A stretch of 64,000 nucleotides of DNA from Lineus longissimus (Eukaryota > Nemertea > Pilidiophora > Heteronemertea > Lineidae), in contig NC_088323.1 of NCBI RefSeq assembly GCF_910592395.1, positions 6,944,001 through 7,008,000 of the forward strand, given 5' to 3'. Position 1 is the first letter of the stretch. Every line of letters starts with the position of its first letter. Below are positions 20,846 to 32,768 of the stretch, piece after piece. Position numbers and translations under genes: made by a program. The notes under the pieces are model-generated. The model made no database searches. It worked only from the letters and a program-made list of their open reading frames with translations, and was not told where the DNA came from.

Positions 20846-22042
20846 CATGTACCGGATTTGCTTGCGCTTCGCGGTATTTGAGACCCGAGGTAACAGGATG
20901 AGTAGATCTAGAAAAACTACTTGTTGTTGAGTGTGTCTATTAGCGATCATTACCTGGCAATCCTTTGGTATACCAATGTACACATCTACTCTGAGCTTCA
21001 TCTGGTTATGTATTCTAATGCAAGTATCAATTCGTTTCTTGTACCCCCCCCCCCCTCCTCAAGGGTGCCGATGCTTGAGTAGTATTTATTTTTCCTTTAG
21101 TGAAAATTTGGCGAAGCTGGAAAGAATAATGATGCTAATGTGTCGATGTCTTGTCGAACATACAGCCTTACCCAGTAAAATTAGTTCGGTTACTTTATAT
21201 GACGGTGATAACTGATATATTGTTGATGGTGATGTCTTGACGAAAGAAAAAGTAGCATTGGTGAAAAAAGGGTGATTCTTGAGCCTTAAGATGTCGTTAT
21301 AGGGTGATAAGGTGTCGTACCCTTGAGGAGGGGGGGGGGGGGGGGTACAAGACACGAATTGATACTTGCATAAGGTTTCGCTGATCTATATGGGACAGTT
21401 TCAGAGCAATCACAAGAAACAGGTGAATTATGCATGTTTGGCTCCATTCAAATTGTTTGATGATCCAATGGTCACGACAACGTGTTCTCAGTGGCTTGAG
21501 CAGTATGTCGAATATATCGTTTACAATTAGTCATCGATGGATTTCGCATGACATTTTTGGCTGGTCGCAGCGATGACCATTTTTGTTGCAAACCTATGCG
21601 ACCCACGACGGGGCCCGCAGTCGAGATGTTTCCATTGCGATAACTGTCGCTGGTCGATGCAACAAATGTTGCTCGTTCGCGGGGCGCATTATAATTTTTC
21701 TACATGATATGTTATTCATGTGTATACAAAGAAACAATGCGTTTGTAATCTGCGTTTTTATAACGAAATGCGTAAACAATTTGTAAAGAATGAACGATCA
21801 GGCATCTGATAAAGTGCGTAAATCACGATACTATAGAGTGTATCAATAAAACTCATACACTTTACAAACTGACTGCAGTTGAGTTTTTTCAGACACACAG
21901 TATATTTTCATTTTTTCTGTCAAACTACTCTATAGTGCTTGCGTCCTATTAATATTCGCATCCGAGTCACTGTCAAATGTCTACAATCTGAGGCTAGATA
22001 GAAATTGGTAGAAGAAGAAGAAACTGCTAAGATACATGATTA
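20846..22042. other. Unannotated stretch with inverted repeats
   Basis: No gene is recognised. It contains the inverted-repeat element at 21018-21371. A short inverted pair (CTATAGAGTG near 21831 and CTCTATAGTG near 21930) is also present. Confidence 0.4.
21018..21371. mobile_element. MITE-like element with ATGCAAGTATCAATTCGT ends
   Basis: The ends are inverted repeats of about 50 bp beginning ATGCAAGTATCAATTCGT. They contain a homopolymer C run on the left (about 21044-21056) and a matching G run on the right, then CTCCTCAAGGGT. No clear target-site duplication is visible, and no coding capacity is seen. Confidence 0.65.
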
Positions 22043-22102
22043 ACTTCCAGCGGTATTGCCTCCGTAGCCTCCGTACATACTGACGCGCGTTGTCTGGAAG
22101 CT

Positions 22103-22525
22103 ACACTAGCCGCCAACTTCGGCGTTCACTTTCGTTTTTTTGCCGCAAGAGTCCTGAACGCCTGAAAAATCCCTAGTCTGCTACGAACGGCGTCGGCGAA
22201 TGCGACTTGACGCCACTTGCCGCAATTAAACGCCAAATATCTATGTTTGATTTTTGACGCGCGTCGCCGCGTTTGATCGCAAGAAGAAGCCAGGTGTGCT
22301 ACGGATGGCCGCCGGCCTGACTTGGCGTCGGCGGCGAGGCTATGGCCAATCAGCTTGCGTCTTGATGTCACATGATTTCAAAATGGCAGCCTAAAATGGC
22401 GGAAAAGACGTTACTGGACGCCAGTTCTGGGCAGGTGTGCTCTGACCGGGATCCACTGGCCGCCAACTTTGGCGTCGAGAGGCGTCAGCCGAACGCTTTT
22501 TGTCGCCAATGTTGGCGGCTAGTGT
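22103..22525. mobile_element. MITE-like element with ACACTAGCCGCCAAC ends
   Basis: The terminal inverted repeats ACACTAGCCGCCAAC and GTTGGCGGCTAGTGT enclose about 420 bp rich in internal variants of the same motif (GGCCGCCAACTTTGGCGTC, TTGGCGTCGGCGGCGAGG). The termini resemble CACT(A/G)-type ends, but I see no target-site duplication. Confidence 0.6.
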
Positions 22526-22965
22526 GGTAACAATGTCAATACATTGAGGGTGAAGATGGCCAAGATAGTACATGTTTCCGGACAGCGGCCGAAAAGGGAC
22601 GTTGGCATTTACTTCTGAGAGCGACTGTTAACAGTTGAACTTAAAAACAAATATGAGGTGTTGTTTTTGTTCTGTGTTAACGAAATCCACCGTATTGCCC
22701 TGCAGGAATTTCGCAATTAATCTAACTGGCTTGATTCCAACATTTCACTGACCAAATAAACCATCATGGTTTATCTCTTTGTACCGTAACTTGGGTCGTT
22801 AAATTTCAGTTCACACATTGTTGATTTTTTTCAACTCTACAATCGATTAACTTATACGATGATTGATATTCTATTATATGTATAGCTTATTCCGAAAATA
22901 ATGTCAAGCAGTATTATTGACGCGCGACGATCATGCAAACTGATGTAAAGCTCACAGGCATATTA
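22526..22965. other. Unannotated stretch
   Basis: I see no gene, repeat or RNA signal that I can support. Confidence 0.4.
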
Positions 22966-23330
22966 CTTACTTAAGTCCCTTTCCTCCTTGGCCCAGTGGT
23001 CAGACACGACTCCTGTCCATTTTCGTCTGTCCTTGGCTATGCCTTTCAGGTGGCCCCCCAAGTCATATGGACTTTGTCTAGGCCTCTGTAGACGTTCTCC
23101 AGGTTGTGAGTGGTCGTTCCATGCCTTTCGTTCACTCAGCTGATGAAGATGGTATCCTACGGTCAATGTTACTGTTGGGAGTCTACCTCGATGTAGTCTA
23201 ACGGCTTGTGTATCCCGACGGCAATTCTGGCGGGAGTATAAACTCCTAGCTATGTCAACCCTTCCAGACTGGTTGAAGGCGAGAAGTCAGACGAAACTCT
23301 GACTCCTGGTCCTCGAGGCCAAGGGTCGTG
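22966..23330 (-). pseudogene. LINE reverse-transcriptase C-terminal remnant (tentative)
   Basis: Minus-strand translation gives a short frame (22963-23166) with KAWNDHSQPGE, RPRQSPYDLG and AKDRRKWTGVVSDHW. The A-x-DR-x-x-W-x-x-x-V spacing resembles the C-terminal tail of non-LTR retrotransposon ORF2 proteins. No catalytic reverse-transcriptase core is present and flanking frames are broken. A 5'-truncated, decayed copy is the likely explanation. Confidence 0.4.
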
Positions 23331-23787
23331 CGCAACGCCAAAACATTTTAATGTTTTTATGTAACAGTTAAAACTGTTGCATAAACCACACAGCGTAAGA
23401 CTGAATATCGATCATACACATGGAAATAAGCTGGTATGACAGTACAAATGTATTCTTATTACTTGTAAGGATGACATCAGATAGATGTCATTCTGACATC
23501 AGATAGATGTCAATCTCAATGACATCGGCTGCTGATGTCTTTCTGACGCAATCTCGGTTTTATTTTAGGCCTATTTATTGTTTTAAATAAATAGACGAAT
23601 AATGAAGAAGTAAAATACACACCATGTAAAAGAGTTTTGCTGGTGTTTTATTGTAGAAAATTACCAAAGATATGTGCTGAAATACATGTAGGTACAATAA
23701 TTTCTTGATAGACTATAAATTCTTCATCAGCAACTAACGCTATTTATTAGATACATTGTTTCATTCCAAAAAGAAGGGCGCGCTAAA
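23331..23787. other. Region upstream of the Reeler gene
   Basis: A short tandem and palindromic tract of GACATCAGATAGATGTCA units lies at about 23470-23550. The rest should contain the promoter and 5' UTR of the gene starting at 23788. No TATA box is assigned. Confidence 0.4.
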
Positions 23788-24686
23788 ATGTCGGATAGTA
23801 TCATTTTTGTTGCAACTTGTTTCTTCCTGGCCCGTGGCGGTGCGACCTACAGCCATGGCACCCCGGACAGTGCGTGTCGAACGATGCTACCAGGGCACGG
23901 GGTCGAACCCCAGACCTCCAGCTCCCCATATACGATTTTTGTGACGGCGGATACCTACCATCCCGAGAAACCCTTAAAAGGTAAGAGGAAATATCCCTCA
24001 TCCGAAATCCGTATTTCTTCACAGATGTACTATCAGCCCTATGTAATGTTAACAAATGTGTTGTTATAAGGATAAAAGTACAAAAAGCACAGTAGAATAC
24101 TTAGTGATTGTCCGTATGTTGTACGACAACGAAATATTATATATCAACCCATTATCATTAACCTTGATGATCTGGATAATTCATGTATTTTCGCTCACCT
24201 TTTATATTTTCGATAATAGTATATGTGTCATATCTTATCAAGAATCATACAGTGTGAGACGTTTTATATATCAATTGTTACTTTAAATAAAGGATAATGT
24301 GTAATAGTTCGACCGAAATCCCTCATACATACCTCGCCCATCTGTTACTTCAGTCATATTATTCGCTATCGGATCGACAGCAGAGTTCTCCGGTTTCCTT
24401 CTACAAGCTCGTCAGGTCAACTCCGAGAGGATATGCGGGAGTTTCCTGATTCCAGACCACGCGGCCGACATCCAACATCGAACTTGTCAGCGCAGGGACG
24501 ACACTGTCACACACTCCAAGTGCTTCAGAGCCAAAAATGTCGAGGTCATATGGTATCCGCCGCTGCACAATTACGGCCTTATTAAGTTCCAGTAAGTTGT
24601 TTGACTGGGGAGTTAAAAAGGTTGGGCATGTTTTTAGCTCACCTCTTAGCAGAGGTGAGCTTATCCCATACCGTGGCGTCCGTCGT

Positions 24687-24757
<71 letters not shown>

Positions 24758-26718
24758 CGTCGTCCGTTAGCAGGGCACGTTTCGTAACTGTTGGAGCTAT
24801 TGAGTTGAAACTTGGTACACATGTACCCTTATGTAATGACACCTTGGAGACCAAGTTTCGGTCCGATTCGTTTCATGGTTTGGCCACCAGGGGGCCAAAC
24901 GTTAAAAGTGAAAATATGCAATATCTCCCTTAATAGTAGTCGGGAAATTTTGAAAAAAATATGGTAGGTACTTCTAGCAAAGGTGCATCATATATCCTCC
25001 GGGTTTTTGATTTGACCTCCTTTTCAAGGTCACAGAGGTCAAATGGTGTAAATTGGCCATTAGGATGAAACGATGGCACGTTTCTAAACTGCAATGACTA
25101 TTGATACCAAATTTGGTACAGATTTACCCCTTAGTCAGGTGATCTCAGGGACCGAAGTTTGGTCCAATATGATTCACCACTTGACCACCAGGGGGCAAAA
25201 TCCAAAAACCTTAAAAATGTGATTATTCCTTAACTTCTTGCCCGATTGCCACCAATTTGATATCATGGGTACATCTAACCACCATACAGTATATGTCACA
25301 CAGGTTTTTAATTTGACCTTCTTGTCAAGGTCACAGAGGTCAAATGGCGTAAATTCGCCGTCAGGCCGTAACTATGGCACGTTTCTTAACTGCAATGACT
25401 ATTGATCACAAATTAAGTACACATGTACCCCTTGGTCAGGTGATCTCAGGTACTGAAGTTTGGTGCGATCTGATTTGCCGTTTGGCCTCCAGGGAGGGGG
25501 CCAAATCCTAAATTCTTCAAAATGCCATTATTCCTAGTAATGACTTGCCTGATTGGCACCAATTTTATATCATAGGTACATCTAATTCTAACAACCATTC
25601 AATGTGTCACCCGGGTCTTCTTTGATTTGACCTACTTTTCAAGGTCACAGAGGTCGAATGTACTGTAAATTGGCCATTTTGGGGAAATTGTAATTGCTTG
25701 GACCTACATCAAACCTAACACTACATGACACAATACCATGCTCTTTATCCATCTTTCCTCCACATGAGGTGAGCACAATGGCCCTGGCCATTTCATTTGA
25801 GAGAATTGCTTATGTTTCCTACTGGGCGCATTCTGAGATTCGGACTTTTTTTACTCTCACGCCATTATTTTGCAGACAGGCCTGCCGGTGTAGCAGTCTA
25901 AATTGTCCCTCCTTGAAAATGGTTTTCGTTCCTATCGTTTGACGACAGTCCTTTTCAAAACATGTCCGCTGCCAAATTTGCAAAACTTTTAAAAACTGCT
26001 TTACATTTGTCTCATTTTGAAGCATAAATTCAACAGCAACATGTCTTTAGGGTTAAGTGCCAACCGTTAACGAAAAGCGAGGTTTGGCCATGAGCAGTGT
26101 CTTTGCATCTCTTCGTTCCAGTGCGACGATCGTTTTCAACAAGACGACATTCTGGAGCCAAATCGAGTCGAGCCAGGCGCTGAAACCGGACCAAGACTTC
26201 ATGCACTACTCAGGCCTCGAAGATAACGCCACCTACCCTCACAATCACTCGGCGCCGTGGGTGTGGTCGGACGAGTGTAAGTAACCCACAGTGAAAAGTG
26301 CGGCCGAGTTATCGCTCTTGTGGGCCTGTTGGGCCCGGTGTGACAGCGGATATAGTCCCCCTGGAGTCATAGTCCGGTAGCATTGTATTTGACCAATTAA
26401 GCAGCATGATCTATTGTACCGCTAACCCTAACCAAAACATTTAGCAATGCGGGCTATTGTTACACGGACTATCAGCCCTAGGACTACTATCCCCGCCACA
26501 CCGGTTATAAGTCCTACCACGAGATCAATTTGAACTTAACGTGATGCAACACTGGTAAAATTCAACCATTCATCTCTGTTTGTTTCCTTACAGACAGGAT
26601 GAGGTCTAGTGGCGCCCCCTTGCGCCCTGTTTGGTCCAGCCTCGTTTTCGTCACGCTGGTCGTCTGCCTTTCACGTTGCTTGAGAAGCTACAATCATATC
26701 GGAGGGGAAATAGCCTGA
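23788..26718 (+). CDS. Secreted/membrane Reeler-domain protein
   Basis: The four exons are 23788-23980, 24354-24591, 26122-26276 and 26594-26718. GT/AG junctions and phases agree and give 236 residues. Residues 1-20 (MSDSIIFVATCFFLARGGAT) look like a signal peptide. A Reeler-type domain follows: C-x-x-M-x-P-x-H near residue 30, SSPYTIFVTADTYHP, then FSGFLLQARQVNSERICGSF, THSKC, EVIWYPPLHNYGLIKF and ATIVFNKTTFWSQI. This is the usual order for the N-terminal domain of reelin, ferric-chelate reductase 1 and short insect defence proteins. The last exon has a hydrophobic stretch (VWSSLVFVTLVVCLS), which may be a membrane anchor or GPI-type tail. No DOMON or cytochrome b561 domain follows, so it is a Reeler-only protein. 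Its function in immunity or matrix is inference. Intron 2 holds the repeat at 24636-25774. Confidence 0.87.
24636..25774. repeat. ~1.1 kb repeat with (CGT)n tract and three ~300-bp internal repeats
   Basis: The left end is the palindrome AGCTCACCTCTTAGCAGAGG followed by TGAGCTTATCCCATACCGTGG and a (CGT)n run. The right end contains GAGGTGAGCAC. Inside, a unit of about 301 bp recurs from about 24774, 25076 and 25377, each with GGCACGTTTC, ACCCCTTAGTCAGGTGATCTCAGG-like text and CACCAGGGGGC. It lies wholly in intron 2 of the Reeler gene. Elements with this general build are common in marine invertebrate genomes; I cannot name the family. Confidence 0.65.
24677..24768. repeat. (CGT)n microsatellite
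   Basis: A nearly uninterrupted CGT repeat of about 90 bp begins and ends with CGTCCGTCGTCCGT. Open frames across it (poly-Ser, poly-Arg) reflect the repeat and are not genes. Confidence 0.95.
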
Positions 26719-27861
26719 GACTTTTTTATCGAGGGCGACATATATACCAACTGTATACGCCATTCTATAGACTAGCATAATACCCGTGGCGCGGGTTGTT
26801 TTAGGGTGTTGGCTTACTGTGGGGTTGGGGCAATTTGGGTGAAATGAAATGATATGTCTGGGGGTTGGGATGTTGTCTGAACTTCACCACTCTTCAAAGT
26901 GGTCTCGAGTTATTTTGACGAACTATTTCGCGAATGGTGAAGAGGCAATGGCGTGAAGTTACGAACTTAGTACACCAAATGCCGCGAGCATAGTGGGTGG
27001 CAAGCACCAAACGGAGGAAGTAGTTCGCCTAGGGTTTTTTCGACACCCTCCACACGGACTCCACTCGTTCCGGAACACTCACCTGCATGTTAATCTGCAG
27101 TGGTTAGCCTGTTTTCATTGCAGTAAAGAAATGTTAATCGGGATTTTATATTATATTTTATATTTGCCCCGGGTATTGTATCACGTGATGAATTCCAATA
27201 CGGTACTTGGAAAAATTAAGAGTGATTAACTTTCCCGCCTTATTTTCGTATAATCCCACACTTTTGATTCAATAGATGGCCTATATGCAAATTTAGACCT
27301 GCTGAAATGGTCCCTTATGTTGATGAGTATGCCCATATATAGAAAGAACAAAAAATGCTATTTCTCCAAGATCGCTGCAAAGTTTAACCATTTAACCCGG
27401 CGAGGACCATCTCCATATCAACCACGACTTTCAGGAAAGGTTTCGAGGTCATCAGATCTGAACTGACGGAGGAGATGTGTGACAAACTATTTCAGCTCTA
27501 CGTCCATTATAGTAGTGATAGTGAGAAACGGACCAGTGCTTTATACCGAGTATGATGATTAGAGAAAAAAAACACCGTTGTCTGCGTCACCGTTCATTTG
27601 AAGTTCACCATAACTATTGTATAGTAGCACTATTGTAGCAGTATTGTAGATGTCTAGTATCTTCGATTCAAAAAGGTTGAGAAAATCCAGTACATTTTGT
27701 GTTAAGGAAGTAAAGAATAAAGACTCATGAATTTGCTTGATCAGCTTTTTTTAATGCTTTTTGAATTGCTAGATGGTGGCAACTTCGCCGATGGTATTAG
27801 GATTAGCCAACCATCAAAATCGGTTAAGGTGTCTAGGCAAGTTCAGCTAACTTGATTTGTT
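26719..27861. other. Intergenic region between two convergent genes
   Basis: The Reeler gene (plus) and the SCO-spondin-like gene (minus) end tail to tail around this interval. An AATAAA at about 27716 on the plus strand is distant from the Reeler stop and is not assigned. No gene is seen. Confidence 0.5.
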
Positions 27862-30800
27862 TTAGTCGCAGGGCCGGTGATTCTCGCACTGTTGGCAAGA
27901 ACATCCGGTGAACTGCGGGATCTGTATGAGTATCTCCTTGCCGTTGCACATGAATCTGTCGCGCTTCATCGAGAAGGAGATGGCGCTGCACTCCCGGCAA
28001 GTGTCAAGGTCACCGTATCGCTGTCCGTCCACGATGATGGGTTCGATGTAGACAGAACCAGGGCAGATTCCTGCAACAGTAGAGAATTTGAAATATGGGA
28101 CAATTGTCAAGGAAAATCACAAAGGAAGAGACTTCCTGGAAGCACGGCTTACCAAACAACGCCTTTTTCTGCCCAAGAATGAGAGCCGAACTGTGTTTAT
28201 ATTTCAGTGCTGTTCGGCAAGCGGCTCTCCAAATATGACAAAAATGATGCTAGTTCGGCGAGCGGCTTGCCAAATATCCCCAACTAATCGTGAAACACAA
28301 CTGGGCCCGGTTGTTCAAAACAACATTATCCCTTACGCTGGCGTTAACTTAACCTGGCATCAAGTTCTCCGGTCAATGGACGCTTTGTGGAGTTTTGTGG
28401 TCCTTTTCGTTGGACGCGGTGCTTGCGAAACGCCTCAGGTACAAGTGAACATGATGATTGATTCTAATAAATGGTGAACCCTTCCCACCAGACCAAAACC
28501 GTGACTGGAGAACTCATAAAGATTACTTGCATCTTATCGTAAGTGAACCTACAAATGGTAGAAGTATCGTTCACAATGATATTTTGAAAGTAGATTAACC
28601 TAACGTTCCGACCTCCACACTGGTGAATCCAATGGGCTTGTCACGGATCGCGCAGCGCACATTATGCAGGGAATACCTCCCCATAACTTACCACCGCACT
28701 GGTGAATTTCAATGGGCTTGTCGGGAATCTCGCAGCTCAAATGAGGCAGGGTACCGCTCCTCTCAAGGAATTCGTGCAACGATACTGTCGTCACGTTAAG
28801 GGTACACCCGTTAAGGGGACACCCGTTAAGGATACACTCGTTAGCAGACTCTGCAAAGTTAAAAATGTGACATCAGCGTGACATTTGAACCGAAATACTG
28901 GTATGAGTTTCCAGCAATATTGTAGGGCTATTTGCATGCAGTGCCCATTTTCGTGAAACGGACTTCACTGGCGTGTTAACCGCTCTGGCATGTTCAAATT
29001 ACCTGGCTTTTCACACTTGTAACAACAGCTCGATTCAGCAACCTTTTTTCGGACTTCACCCTGGAAAAGAAATACATGTACGTGTAAGATATTGTCAGAT
29101 GTCATGAGCTTTAGGAAGGCTGACATTGCGTTTCGTGCTTCTCCGAGAAAGACACGGGGTGGTATAAATCCAGGGACGCACGCTCGGTACATATTTGATA
29201 TCAGGAAATTAACTATCGAACATTCGTCGAGTTATTGATGCTTACCGGGGCACAGAACAACCTGTCGTTATTGCAGACTTCTCCACACTTGGTGGTGCCC
29301 GCATCGCAGCTGCAGAACTGACAGTTGGCGTTAGTCGGGTCCTTCCTCCAGGTGGTACCAGGCTGATATAAAGAGGAAGGGGAAGTTGTATTAAGCACCC
29401 TTTCAATAAGACAAATAGAAGATGCCAATGCTAATAAAGAAAGAATGAAAGAATTATAAACAAAAGTTGCCTTGACTGACTGTGATTTGAACCATAGATT
29501 GGATCTGTGGTTCGAATCCCAGTGTTTTATATCCTTTCTTTAAAATCTGATATATGCAATGTATACTCGGCAAGCGCACAGAAACATAACGTCACCAAAA
29601 CGTGGTCCAAAACGTGGTCCGACACGTGATTCATCGGATCTCGATTGGATTCGATGCAACCCCGAGTCACCTCGACAGACGCATTTTAAGACATGACGTC
29701 ATCGTAGAGGAAGCCTAAGGCTTGTGTTGGCAACCGGTTAACTCGCCTTGGAGGAATAAGTTGATACCATTACTGAATGAATGTTTGTAAACCAACTACC
29801 CACCATCATGTCTTCTCCGTTGAGCTTGCATACGTCACACTCTCGTGCCGTCACGCACGTACCGTTACCGTCGCGGAAGAAGCCATCTTTGCACTTGCAA
29901 CCTTCTTCGCATTGACCTGGCAATTGTGTCCCTTGGCGACGAGAGAGGCAGGTTTCCTTACACAGCAGCGTTCTGCTATATTCCTCATTGGCGCCGCATT
30001 CTGAGATGATAAGTTTAATTTTACTCGGCGTGGTTGCCTCCTCTTTGCTCCTGCCACCAAAAGCCGGAGTAAGGGCAATGATAGTTCTGGAGACAGATTC
30101 CTAAGCTTCGGAAAGCCATGCGAGTGTAGGTATCAGGTGTACCCGGGATTAGATTAGGATCGAGAAAGTCGGGGAACGTTTTTGAGTTTTTCCTTCTAGT
30201 GAGCGTTCGAAGACTCTGAAGGACAGATTCACCAGTATTTTTTCTGTTTTTCCTATTGAAAAGTCATGGTGCCTCTACCTGTTTTTTGCATGGAAACGCC
30301 GAAATACGAGGAACATAAAAAAAGCGCTACACCGGGGAAAATTATAATCTGTCAAGGATGAACGGAATGACTTCAGGGAGGCTTGCGTTATGAGATCGAT
30401 TATACTAACACTGTTCGCCAGCACCTTAGCAAGTGTTCTCATGTGCTCTTAAAAGATGGCCAACTTACCACAGGGTTTCTCGAAGCAGATTTCCTCCTTG
30501 GTGTCTTTTCCGTTGCATATCAGGGTTGGTCCAGTGGCCTCTTTCGTGATGTTTCGTTTGTAGACCTGTCTCCCTGTTCCACACGAGTGAGAGCATGACC
30601 CTTCTGGTGACCAAGTGCTCCACTCGCACGGTACTGCAAACAGAGACAAATGCAATGTACAGGTTGTATAGTAAACGTATGGAAATAACCTGAATCCACC
30701 TGATAAAGTGATATAAACCATATTTGATAGAGTTACGTAAGGTGTTTTTGTCTGTTCAAATATATCCAAGTTCCGAAGTGTTTTAGGCATCGTGCAATCA

Positions 30801-32768
30801 GGCCCTCTCATTTTTCTGCTCCAATACGCGGATCTTACAATTTCAGATGATAGTTTGAACGGTCGCTGTAATTTATGACTGCAAGGCAGATCTGAATGTG
30901 TTTAGGATACTTTCAAAAGTTCACTAGTGTAAAACGTATCAAAAGTTCCAATTTTGAAGAGCTCCTCTTATCCCTTCCCCTTAAATCTTGGTAAAGATTT
31001 CTTGTCACTCACCGGTTTTGTTGTCAGAGTGGCGGCAATTCCATTTAGTTCCGTTGCAGACGCTGAAAGCAACAAATTCAATATACCTTATACATTGCAT
31101 TTGTAATCATTTTAAAAGTATTCAAAATTGACGGGTCAATATACTCTCTTCGGTAAAGGCCGAGGCCGACCACTTGGAAACTATATTGAATATCAAATTG
31201 GGATGATTAGGTTACAGCATCAAAATCAACGAACTTTCTTCCAACTTGATAATCGAACGAGTGGGGTGTTGGCACTTGCTGAAGCAACGTTATTTAGGCG
31301 AGGCAATGGCATTTCAGGAGGCCGTGGGTTCGATTCTCAGAAGGATCAGCGCTGTTTCGTCTTTGTGTCCTTGAGCAAGGCACTTAGCCCTAATTGCTTC
31401 TCTCCACTCAAGAGTGAACGAGTAGTACCTAGCAGGCAGAGATGGCAAGCTGTGATTGCTAGTCCTGAGCGTCGTATAGCTGCAGCTCGGACCTTGATCA
31501 TGATAAATGTACAGGCCCATAGCTAGAGGCAATGTGTGAAGCGGTTTGAGCGAATGAAAAAAGCTGGATTTAGCGCTATTTATGAGTCTCACAATTATTA
31601 TCATTACAGAGAAATTCCGCATCTTTTTTTTCTACATTCTAGCAAATATGACTTTGTTTTCACAACGTTCAACTTGTGTTCAATGCTGGCAAATAGGTGG
31701 AATTCTCAGGTCAGTTCGTTGGGTTTTGATTAGGGGCACTTACCAAAATTCCGAAATTTTTCCGCCTTCCGGAGAAAAAGCTTTGGATTCTCCATGCAAG
31801 TCTCCATGCAAGTCTCCATGCAAGTCTCCATGCGAGTCTCCACTTCCATCTCCCAAGTCCCCACTTCCATCTCCCAGAAATTCTTCCGGAAAGCCGACGT
31901 CACTTGTAGAATAGTGTTCCAGGAACGTCCGTTCCACCTCCACCCGGCGTTGAATCGCTTCAACGGTCCAGACGCACCCACAGTCATATTTCGGAACGCA
32001 CGTGCCGTTATCATTGCGGACCTAAAAATGAAGGAAGTGACTACTTGGCAAGCCCGGCTTACCAAACAGCGACTCTTTCTTGTCCTGAATGGAGAACCGA
32101 ACTCATTAATATTAAAGTAAAGTCTCCAGCTCGCCAAACAGGGTAGGTTTTTTACCTGTTTGGCAAGCCCGGCTGGCCGAACAGGGTGGCCTTTTTTAGT
32201 GCTGTTTGGCAAGCGGCTCTCCAAACAGGACAAAAAAAGATGCCTGTTCGGCGAGCGGCTTGCCAAATAGACCCGGCCAAAAATGAAACGGACAACAAAG
32301 AATGCATCTTACTCGGCTTGGCTTTTTCAGAAGTAAATGTCCTTTTAGGCTGCTGTGCGAAAACTTCTGGGCCGATTTCTTCAAAGTTTTGCTTTTCTTG
32401 AATCAATTTAATTTCGGTACCCAACACAATTCTTCTTAGGCAAGAGATTTGCAAATCAAGAGAATATTTTTTTCCTTGAGGGTGTTTTTCTTGACAGGGA
32501 ACAACTTTTTCTCATAGATTTTCAAAATGAAACTTGGCACACGTGAAGAGATAAATGACAAGAAAATAGCCTGAAGATAACCGTCACAATTTGTGCGTCA
32601 ACATTTGAATCAATTCAATTAAAAGACATACCATATCAGATGGACAGGCACATCCTCTGACACAGGGCTCTTCTTCTTGGGTGAGACATTTTTTGACTCC
32701 TCTATGATAGCTACAAGTGTTCTCGCACTTGTTCGAGCAGTTACTCAGTACCATGGGGGCGCGGCAAT
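27862..32768 (-). CDS. SCO-spondin-like gene: C-terminal block
   Basis: Exons are 32632-32768 (TIL start), 31744-32031 (TIL end CVPKYDCGC, then an unusual Gly/Asp/His insert), 31013-31062, 30469-30633 (TSP1: WSTWSPEGSCSHSC), 29804-30000 (TIL), 29246-29362 (VWC-like), 29003-29060, 28692-28784 and 27862-28070. The final exon (GICPGSVYIEP to ENHRPCD, stop) has a CxxC, a spaced cysteine and a terminal CSCQQC pattern, resembling the second half of a cystine-knot (CTCK) domain; this assignment is less certain. The region 28607-28680 looks like a decayed duplicate of part of exon 28692-28784. Confidence 0.8.

Noticed and set aside
23840-23915. tRNA-like B-box (GGGGTTCGACCCC on the minus strand)
   Set aside because: It lies inside exon 1 of the Reeler gene, where the plus-strand frame encodes the conserved start of the domain; there is no A-box or cloverleaf.
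24537-24933. Poly-Ser and poly-Arg open frames
   Set aside because: They are produced by the (CGT)n repeat, which is inside an intron.
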